Positions 37,153 to 42,671 of a DNA stretch of 42,671 bases are shown here, piece by piece. The DNA lies in the NCBI GenBank assembly GCA_029266455.1, contig JAQSWV010000019.1, positions 1 to 42,671 on the forward strand. The letters are read 5' to 3'. Under the pieces are notes generated by a model. It was not told where the DNA came from. It made no database searches and saw nothing but the letters and a program-made list of their open reading frames with translations. The translations under genes were made by a program, and so were the position numbers. This stretch comes from Nocardioidaceae bacterium (GTDB lineage Bacteria > Actinomycetota > Actinomycetes > Propionibacteriales > Nocardioidaceae). Within the stretch, counting starts at the first letter, position 1. Each line of letters starts with the position of its first letter.

Positions 37153-38793
37153 TCAGTGTCCCCTGAGCCGCCTCAGCACAGCCGAGCCACCGACCTCCTC
37201 GACGAACGCAGGGTCGCCGCAGACCACCAGCTGGTCGCGGGCGCGGGACAGGCCGACATAAAGCCGCTCCCTCGACCGCTCGCCCACCGTTCGCTCGTTC
37301 AGCGCCAGCACGACCGCGCGCCGCTCCAGCCCCTTGAAGCTCAGCACATGCCCGTAGAACACCTGCTCGTCGTCCCAGAACGACTCCCAGTACGCCTCCG
37401 ACCCGGCGGCCTGACGGGCAGCCTGCTCGGGGTGCCGGCTGCCCGTGGCCAGCAGCGCGACATCCTGCGGCCGCCAGCCGGCGTCGAGCAGGGCATCCGC
37501 CTCGTCGTCGGCGCAGGCCAACGCGTCAGCGGTGAGACACTCGACCAAGCGCACCGCGGGACCATCGCCGCCGAGCAGGCGCATGCGCATCGTCGCGAGC
37601 GTGTTGAAGGACTCGGCGATCTGCACCGTGTTGCGGAGGTTGTGGTCGAGCACCACCGGCAGCAGCACGTCTGGGACGCCGCCGTACCTGGAGAACACCC
37701 GCTGCCCCTCGTCGGAGAACGCGTACAGGCCACCGGAGTCCGCGTCTTTGAGCGCCGCGAACAGGGCCGGCCACCACTGGTCGGCGAAGTCCTGAGCCTC
37801 GTCCACGACGATTGCGTCGAACCGGTGCCCCACCTCCTGGTCGGAGGCAAGCGTCACCATCTGCTCGGGCAGGCGGCGCTCCCAGTAGTCGGTGTCGTCG
37901 TCGCTTCCGGCCTCTGCACCCCACGCGGCACCCAGCCCGTGGAACGTGCCCACGTACGCCGGGACGTCCCTGCGGTGGGAGAAGGCACCCACCCGACGCT
38001 CCAGGAACGCTGCGAGGCCGCGGGAGTAGCACAGCAGAGCGACCCGCTGCCCGTCGCGGGAGAGACGACGCGCCTGCTCGACCGCCAGCCAGGTCTTGCC
38101 GCTACCGGCGCCGCCTCGCACCTCGACGCGAGGCAGCAGCCGGATGGCGTCGAGGATGACGGTCTGCTCCCGGGTGAGCCGGTCGGCGACGTCCTCGCGC
38201 TCCGCCGCGTCACCGATCAGGTCACGCTGCGGGCGACTCCGACCGCGCAGGATCTCGACGATCGTGGCGACGTCGTCGGTGGCCACCCGTCGGTTGTGCG
38301 TCTCCTGCTCGACCCCGATCGAGCGCAGCCGCTGGACGAGCTCAGGCAAGTCGTTTCTGCCCACCACCGCCCATCGCGGGCAGTCGGGCAACGCGAAGTC
38401 GTCGGCCACCGACAGGTACGGGAACACGACCGCATGACCCCAACGCACCCGCCCGCGACTCCCCCAGCGGTTGTCGCCCTCGAGGTAGTCGCGGAGCGCG
38501 TACATCGCCGTCCGCGCCTGTCCGACCGGGTCGATGCTGACGTCCTTGCCGTAGAGCTGCTGACGCCAGGACGTGCCGTCGTGGCGTACCCCGCTGCCCT
38601 TGACCTCCACCACCACGACACCCGCCCCGGGCATCACGACGGCGATGTCGATCTCGACGTCCTTGCTGTGGTTGGTGACGCGCTCGTTGGCGATCAGCAG
38701 GTCGTCAGGCCCCAGGTCTGCGCGCAGCCGCTCCCAGACCAGGCGCTCACTCGCGTTGACGAGCTTCGGCTCCCCCGGCCACAGCACCGGCAC
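37153..38793 (-). CDS. NERD-domain SF1 helicase
   Basis: 546 residues. A NERD (nuclease-related) domain at about 11-130 shows a PD-(D/E)xK-like set (EIDIAVV Asp49; VVVVEVKG Glu63-x-Lys65). A UvrD/Rep-like SF1 helicase core follows: Walker A GGAGSGKT (227-234), VVDEAQDF, the DHNLRNTVQIAE motif IV region, HVLSFKGLERRAVVL and YVGLSRARDQL. It should unwind and possibly cut DNA. The start is GTG at 38793, only 3 nt after the YbjN-like gene stop, so the two are co-translated or at least co-transcribed. NERD helicases occur in several defence and repair settings; which applies here is not visible. Confidence 0.9.
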   Translation of the reverse strand: MPVLWPGEPKLVNASERLVWERLRADLGPDDLLIANERVTNHSKDVEIDIAVVMPGAGVVVVEVKGSGVRHDGTSWRQQLYGKDVSIDPVGQARTAMYALRDYLEGDNRWGSRGRVRWGHAVVFPYLSVADDFALPDCPRWAVVGRNDLPELVQRLRSIGVEQETHNRRVATDDVATIVEILRGRSRPQRDLIGDAAEREDVADRLTREQTVILDAIRLLPRVEVRGGAGSGKTWLAVEQARRLSRDGQRVALLCYSRGLAAFLERRVGAFSHRRDVPAYVGTFHGLGAAWGAEAGSDDDTDYWERRLPEQMVTLASDQEVGHRFDAIVVDEAQDFADQWWPALFAALKDADSGGLYAFSDEGQRVFSRYGGVPDVLLPVVLDHNLRNTVQIAESFNTLATMRMRLLGGDGPAVRLVECLTADALACADDEADALLDAGWRPQDVALLATGSRHPEQAARQAAGSEAYWESFWDDEQVFYGHVLSFKGLERRAVVLALNERTVGERSRERLYVGLSRARDQLVVCGDPAFVEEVGGSAVLRRLRGH

Positions 38794-38796
38794 GGG

Positions 38797-39219
38797 TCAG
38801 GCGCCGATCTCGGCCGGGTACGGCGTACTGCCGTCGTACATCGCGGCGAGCAGAACGCCCAGGTCGTCTGCGGTGCTCGCGACCGCCATGCAGGCCAGGG
38901 ACAGAGACGTCGCGTTCACCTGGTCGGCCTCGACGCTGGTCTCGACGACGACCAGACCGCCTCGCCAGTAGGCCCGTCCCTCCACAAGGTGCGAGTTTGC
39001 CTCGTTGAGCTCGCGCAGCAGCCGCGCCGACTGCTTGACCCCGGACGCTGCGTGCGCGAAGACCTCGACCCGCCAGCGCGGATACGGCCGGACCGCGACC
39101 CAGCAGGCGGCCGTACCCCGCCGGAACGGCCAGTCACCGTCGTCGTCCCTGTACGCATGGCCGTCCCACAGCTCACGAAGGAGCGAGTCGACGTATGCCG
39201 AGAACCAATCGAACTGCAT
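38797..39219 (-). CDS. YbjN-like / T3SS-chaperone-fold protein
   Basis: 140 residues: MQFDWFSAYVDSLLRELWDGHAYRDDDGDWPF, then ACWVAVRPYPRWRVEVFAHAASGVKQSARLLRELNEAN, GRAYWRGGLVVVETSVEADQVNATSLSLAC and DDLGVLLAAMYDG. The alternation of two helices with an antiparallel sheet and the RLLRELNEANSHL helix match YbjN-type domains, which share the fold of type III secretion chaperones. The ATG at 39219 has GGGG upstream; longer in-frame starts run into the preceding gene. It ends 3 nt before the NERD helicase and starts 65 nt after the protease gene, on the same strand. A peptide-binding partner role for one of these neighbours is inferred. Confidence 0.75.
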   Translation of the reverse strand: MQFDWFSAYVDSLLRELWDGHAYRDDDGDWPFRRGTAACWVAVRPYPRWRVEVFAHAASGVKQSARLLRELNEANSHLVEGRAYWRGGLVVVETSVEADQVNATSLSLACMAVASTADDLGVLLAAMYDGSTPYPAEIGA

Positions 39220-39284
39220 CCGGCTGACCCCGTTCTGCACCCGTCTTCGGCTGCAGTACGCAGTCTTCCGCACGCCACCGACAG

Positions 39285-40661
39285 TCAACAGGGCGTGTGA
39301 CCGTCCCCTGAATGAGCCTCGACGTCGTCGATGAGCATCCGCCCGCCGTACTCGACGAAGGTGTAGTCCAGGGACCACTCCGTGCAGCCTTCACCGTCCG
39401 GGCCGAATCGGGGTGCCTGCACACTGACGAAGGTCACCCATGCCTGAGCCCGGGAGGGCGTACCGGTCACGTCGCGGATGACGGCGCCGAAGTCGAAGCT
39501 CGTCGCCAGGCTCTCTGCCAGGTCGCTGGGGTCTGGAATGGCGGGATACGTGGGCGCGAACTGCTCGACGACGGTGTAGTAGTCGCCGGCGTTGATGCCG
39601 TTGTAGTAAGCCGCCAGAGTGTCCTGGATCGGCAGCGTCACCGGCCCCTCGGGCGGAACCAGCTGCGGGCGAACCGTGAGCTGCGTGGGGCCCTCGGTCT
39701 CCGCGCAGTCCGGGGCGGCCGGTGCAGGCATGCTGGCCGGCGCGGCCAGCGACGGCGCCGCGGTCGAGATCTGCACGGCATAGCCGATGCCCTGTGAGCG
39801 CAGGCGCAACGCATCGACGACGCCGACGACCTCACCGCCCGTCGTGACGAGCGGCCCGCCCGAGTTCCCGGGATTGATGGCGGTGTCGGTCTGCAAGAGG
39901 CCGGTGCGGGAGCGGCCGTCGATCCGGATCGTGCGGTCGAGGCCGGAGACCACGCCGATCGTCAGCGTCTTCGGCTCGTCGAGCGGGAAGCCGATGGCCG
40001 CCACCGTGGTCCCGGGAGTCGGATCGGCGTCGGCCAGGCTGAACACGTGACCGCGGATTGGGCCGTCCACCCGGAGAACCGCGAGGTCGGTGACCGGGTC
40101 GATGCCCACGACCTGCGCCGGTCTGGGACCTGACGGCACGTCGACTGCTACTGCGCCCGCGCCTTCGACGACGTGTGCCGCGGTCGCGATGGTTCGAGGG
40201 CCGAGCAGGAAGCCCGTGCCGATGCCATCGCCCTCGCACGTGGACGCCAGGATGCGCAGCACGCCCGACTCGACGTCGGAGTACGTGTCCGCGAAGTCGG
40301 TGGGCGTCCCACCGGGGTCCTCGTCGGTCGGCGAGCCCGATGCCGGCGCGTCGCCTTGTGGAGCCTTGTTGTTGCCGTCTCCGCCCTTGGCCCGACCGGC
40401 CGACGCATCCGGTGCGCTGTCGCGGGTCAGCCAGAGCGCTGTTCCGCCGATCGACAGACCGGCGACCAGGAGCATCGCCATGGCGACGACAAGCCAGGTG
40501 AGGCCGGCGCTACGCCGCCGCTGCGGTTCCGGCTGCTGATGCCACGGCGGCTGCGGTGGGAACTGGGGACCACGTGGTGGGGCGGCCAGCAGAAGCCCGC
40601 ACCGTGAGCACTGCTGCGCGTCCGCTGACAACGGGGTGCCGCACCGCGGGCACGTTGTCAT
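39285..40661 (-). CDS. Zinc-ribbon, membrane-anchored trypsin-like protease
   Basis: 458 residues. An N-terminal zinc ribbon (Cys4, Cys7, Cys18, Cys21), a Pro/Gln linker, a transmembrane helix (about 53-78), a Gly/Asp/Lys-rich linker, then a trypsin-like (HtrA/S1C type) domain with His163 (ATAAHVV), Asp192 (DPVTDLAVLRV) and Ser267 (NPGNSGGPLV). Behind it is a SnoaL/NTF2-like domain (LAAYYNGINAGDYYTVVEQFAPTYP to the end). There is no PDZ domain. The zinc ribbon would be cytoplasmic and the protease outside. The ATG at 40661 has a very strong GGAGGGGG site. Upstream of, and on the same strand as, the YbjN-like and NERD-helicase genes. Confidence 0.9.
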   Translation of the reverse strand: MTTCPRCGTPLSADAQQCSRCGLLLAAPPRGPQFPPQPPWHQQPEPQRRRSAGLTWLVVAMAMLLVAGLSIGGTALWLTRDSAPDASAGRAKGGDGNNKAPQGDAPASGSPTDEDPGGTPTDFADTYSDVESGVLRILASTCEGDGIGTGFLLGPRTIATAAHVVEGAGAVAVDVPSGPRPAQVVGIDPVTDLAVLRVDGPIRGHVFSLADADPTPGTTVAAIGFPLDEPKTLTIGVVSGLDRTIRIDGRSRTGLLQTDTAINPGNSGGPLVTTGGEVVGVVDALRLRSQGIGYAVQISTAAPSLAAPASMPAPAAPDCAETEGPTQLTVRPQLVPPEGPVTLPIQDTLAAYYNGINAGDYYTVVEQFAPTYPAIPDPSDLAESLATSFDFGAVIRDVTGTPSRAQAWVTFVSVQAPRFGPDGEGCTEWSLDYTFVEYGGRMLIDDVEAHSGDGHTPC

Positions 40662-41134
40662 GACCGCCCCCTCCACCCTGCATGTGCTGCTCGACCACGG
40701 AATTGTCACATCTCGGCGCGCTGTGATCTATGGAATGGCCTGCGCGCGCCGGGCACGATCGGGAGGTCTTCAAGGCGGTGGGCCTCGCCGCCTGAGGCCC
40801 CGTGGCGAGTGGTATCAGTGCCACGTCCAGTGATTCCGCGGAATCACTTTTCCCTGAGCGCACGGCCATCCGTCTCCGGCCGCTCACGCCCGGGGAGGCC
40901 GCTGGACCGGCTGAGACCGCGCCCGATGCCTGCTGAGGAAGATCGGGCAGCCGGTGAGCGGGCTCGGAGGTCGCGGCTTCGGCCAACCGCACCGCGACCG
41001 GGCCGACGTCGACCGGCTGGATGCGCCAGCTCCGCGGCATGGGCGCGATGGGCAACGCCGTCATCCGGCGGAACTGAGCGTCGCAGAACTCGTGGACCTG
41101 CGCGCTGCTGCGCAGGCTCAGCGGGTCGAGCCGA
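40662..41134. other. Gene-poor 470-nt region with a palindrome
   Basis: Lies between the SDR and protease genes, both on the minus strand. Open frames on either strand are Arg/Pro/Ala-rich and have no recognised domain. It should contain the protease promoter. It includes a perfect 20-bp palindrome (40829-40848). A decayed gene cannot be excluded, but no family match is visible by eye. Confidence 0.5.
40829..40848. promoter_or_regulatory. Perfect 20-bp palindrome
   Basis: AGTGATTCCGCGGAATCACT is its own reverse complement. It lies 168 nt upstream of the protease start. On the plus strand it is followed by TTTCCC; as RNA it could make an 8-bp stem with a CGCG loop. No plus-strand gene ends nearby, so an operator for a dimeric regulator is at least as likely as a terminator. 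Confidence 0.55.
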
Positions 41135-41920
41135 TCAAGGACCCGGAGTCCGGCGGTCCTCGGTCACCGCATTTCCACCGTCGACGACCAGCAGCTCGCC
41201 GGTGACGTACGAGGCCTCCCTGCTGGCCAGGAAGCCGACGGCGGCCGCGACTTCGTCAGGGCGGCCCGACCGGCCGACCGGGGAGGCCAGCCCCATCCGA
41301 TGCTCCTCCTTCGAGACTGACGGCGTGCCGATCCATCCCGGCGCGACAGCGTTGACGGTGACACCCCGGGGAGCGACCTCGACGGCCAGCGCCCGGGTGA
41401 GGCCGACCATCCCGGCCTTCGCGGCGTGGTAGGCGGCGTCGTCGGGGAAGGCCGTGAGCGGCCCGGATGTCGAGGCCACATTGACGATCCGGCCGTCGCC
41501 CGCGGCGAGCATGGCAGGCAGCACGAGCCGGCTCATCGTCACAGCGGTGAGCAGGTTGCGATCCAGACTGTGCCGCCAGTGGTCCGGCGTGAGGTCGAGG
41601 AACCCGCCGCCGGAGTCGGGATCCGACACCGACGTCATTCCGGCGTTGTTGACGAGCACCCCCAGTGAGCCCCATCGACTGGTGACCGCGTCCACGAGCG
41701 TCCGCGCCTGCTCGAGGTCGGTGAGGTCGGCTGCGTGCGCCATCGCCAGCGCGCCCGACCGCTCCAGCTCCGCGGCACGCTCGTGACACCGGTCGGTGGT
41801 CGACGTGAGGGCGACCTGTGCCCCCATGGCGGCGAGCAGGCGGGCGATGGCGAAGCCGATACCGTCCGGTCCACCACTGCCGGTGACCAGCGCGACGTGG
41901 CCATCGAGGCGGAAGGGCAT
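41135..41920 (-). CDS. Short-chain dehydrogenase/reductase
   Basis: 261 residues, classical SDR. Cofactor motif TGSGGPDGIG (13-22), with two extra residues compared with TGxxxGIG, NNAG (91-94), catalytic Ser near 150-152 (IVNVASTSG), Tyr164 and Lys168 (YHAAK), and the C-terminal PGWIGTP and GELLVVDGG. Closest to 3-oxoacyl-ACP reductase/FabG-like SDRs, but substrate cannot be read. The ATG at 41920 starts at the fold; longer in-frame starts overlap the regulator gene. It lies 26 nt after the XRE gene on the same strand. Confidence 0.9.
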   Translation of the reverse strand: MPFRLDGHVALVTGSGGPDGIGFAIARLLAAMGAQVALTSTTDRCHERAAELERSGALAMAHAADLTDLEQARTLVDAVTSRWGSLGVLVNNAGMTSVSDPDSGGGFLDLTPDHWRHSLDRNLLTAVTMSRLVLPAMLAAGDGRIVNVASTSGPLTAFPDDAAYHAAKAGMVGLTRALAVEVAPRGVTVNAVAPGWIGTPSVSKEEHRMGLASPVGRSGRPDEVAAAVGFLASREASYVTGELLVVDGGNAVTEDRRTPGP

Positions 41921-41946
41921 GGCCAGACTCTGGCAGGGTCCGAGGC

Positions 41947-42459
41947 TCAGGCCCGGCCGCCGGCGATCCGCTCGGCCACCACGCCCTCCACCACCCGCTG
42001 CTGCGCACGGTGGAGAGCGTCCAGCCGCCTGTCGACAGGCAGCTCGCCGATCAGCGCGGCGACCTGGTCCACCACGTCCCTGGTCCGCACCCTCGACGCG
42101 CGCGGCGGCTTGCTCGGAGCCTCGTAGTCGGGGTTGGCCGTCCACATCGCGTCGGTCAGCATCGGCGCCGCCGTGGGAGCCGCCCGTGGCGGCAGGGTCA
42201 CGGCCATCTCGTCGTACGCGATCGCGGCGGACAGCTCAGCAGGGTCGAGCTGCAGAGCGTGCGCGAGCCGGCCGAGCGACTTGTGCGACGGCAGCCGGTA
42301 GCCGGTCTCCAGCTGGGAGACGTACGGGTACGACAACCCGCTGGCGGCGACCACGTCGCGCCGGCTCAGGCCCAGCTCGCGGCGACGCGTCGCGATCCGG
42401 CGACCGAGCTCCTCGGCCCGCGGGTCCTTGGAGCCGGCGGTGTCTCGAGATGCGGCCAT
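41947..42459 (-). CDS. XRE-family transcriptional regulator
   Basis: 170 residues. An N-terminal HTH_3 domain (ELGRRIATRRRELGLSRRDVVAASGLSYPYVSQLETGYRLPSHKSLGRLAHAL) is followed by a segment without known domain containing MLTDAMWTANPDYEAPSKPPRASRVRTRDVVDQVAALIGELPVD, so there is no obvious ligand-binding fold. The start ATG at 42459 has GAGGAG at good spacing; ATG 42486 is possible. Upstream is an 86-nt divergent gap with two copies of GGAGCATAATG, possible operator or -10 elements. Likely controls itself and the divergent probable VWA gene; the SDR gene follows on the same transcript. Confidence 0.87.
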   Translation of the reverse strand: MAASRDTAGSKDPRAEELGRRIATRRRELGLSRRDVVAASGLSYPYVSQLETGYRLPSHKSLGRLAHALQLDPAELSAAIAYDEMAVTLPPRAAPTAAPMLTDAMWTANPDYEAPSKPPRASRVRTRDVVDQVAALIGELPVDRRLDALHRAQQRVVEGVVAERIAGGRA

Positions 42460-42505
42460 TATGCTCCTCGCATTTGCATTCTCCATGCCATGTGCATTAT
42501 GCTCC
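42457..42505 (-). promoter_or_regulatory. Direct repeats GGAGCATAATG at the XRE start
   Basis: Two 11-nt copies at 42457-42467 and 42495-42505 (38-nt period) on the minus strand. The inner copy holds the start codon and part of the ribosome site; the outer contains CATAAT, which could act as a -10 box. They could be autoregulatory sites. Confidence 0.4.
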
Positions 42506-42545
42506 GACCATACCAGCCCGCCACGCCACGCACCTAGGGGTAGCC

Positions 42546-42671
42546 ATGAAGCTCGATGCCTTGCTCGCTGTCGACGTCCTCGCACTCGAGACCGACGACA
42601 CGCTGTCCACACTGGTCCAGCTCACCGCTCCCCCGGCACCTCACGCCGCGGCTCCCCGCACGCCGAGCACG
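42546..42671 (+). CDS. Start of probable VWA-domain protein (truncated by window end)
   Basis: The reading frame runs open to the right edge: 42 codons starting MKLDALLAVDVLALETDDTL, then STLVQLTAPPAP and a Pro/Ala-rich end. AGGGG lies 8 nt before the ATG. The pattern 'L-D-V-x-x-L-A-x-E-T-D-D-x-x-x-x-L-V-x-L-T-A-P' is what I recall from the N-termini of actinobacterial VWA (von Willebrand A) proteins in which the VWA domain follows directly; the MIDAS motif itself would lie outside the window. Divergent from the XRE gene. Confidence 0.55.
   Translation, partial: MKLDALLAVDVLALETDDTLSTLVQLTAPPAPHAAAPRTPST

Noticed and set aside
40954-41205. An 83-codon plus-strand frame in the gene-poor region
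   Set aside because: No ribosome site, biased composition, overlap with the SDR 3' end and no recognisable domain.

Overview
The window is very GC-rich, uses GTG and TTG starts freely, and contains many 4-nt stop/start overlaps. Its gene content (DUF6318-type lipoprotein, PTS-dependent DhaKLM, recC-recB-recD, a DinB2-like polymerase, an MSMEG_6728-type protein, many small lipoproteins) points to an actinobacterium, most likely Nocardioidaceae or a related Propionibacteriales. That placement is inferred from gene content and not tested. I see no rRNA, complete tRNA, IS element, prophage or CRISPR array. Most of the window reads as ordinary chromosome.

Left part (1-9.4 kb). On the minus strand lie a DUF6318-like lipoprotein, then a likely operon of a Gly/Ser-repeat lytic transglycosylase, a zinc-dependent sorbitol/xylitol-type dehydrogenase and a small NYN/PIN-like protein. 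Divergent from this is pepN (M1 aminopeptidase). The operon dhaK-dhaL-dhaM follows on the minus strand. It encodes phosphoenolpyruvate-dependent dihydroxyacetone kinase, and its DhaM carries a fused HPr domain.

Middle part (9.5-27.7 kb). recC-recB-recD forms a minus-strand operon with overlapping junctions. It is followed by an M50-like membrane protease, an ABM-domain monooxygenase, a histidine phosphatase, a ChaB/Rho_N small protein, a phospholipase-D-like protein, a conserved lipoprotein followed by a perfect 13-bp hairpin, a long-form acyl-CoA dehydrogenase, and a CHASE3-HAMP-GAF-GGDEF diguanylate cyclase with an I-site.

Right part (27.8-42.7 kb). dinB and xylB overlap by 4 nt; the DinB has the Leu14 'open' steric gate of mycobacterial DinB2 and a hexapeptide-repeat tail. 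Next come a coiled-coil lipoprotein, a GH3 lipoprotein, a small secreted protein whose 3' end lies in a 43-bp direct repeat, an MSMEG_6728-type protein preceded by a (TAC)7 tract, a secreted beta-propeller in a lower-GC patch, a VOC protein, and a two-segment membrane protein. Then follow a minus-strand set of a zinc-ribbon/trypsin-like membrane protease, a YbjN-like protein and a NERD-SF1 helicase, a gene-poor stretch with a perfect 20-bp palindrome, an SDR, and an XRE regulator divergent from the truncated start of a probable VWA protein.

Most promising leads for something undescribed are the protease/YbjN/NERD-helicase set, the DinB2-like polymerase coupled to a sugar kinase, the 20-bp palindrome and 43-bp repeat elements, and the trinucleotide tract upstream of the putative DNA-repair protein. 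None is proven from sequence alone.
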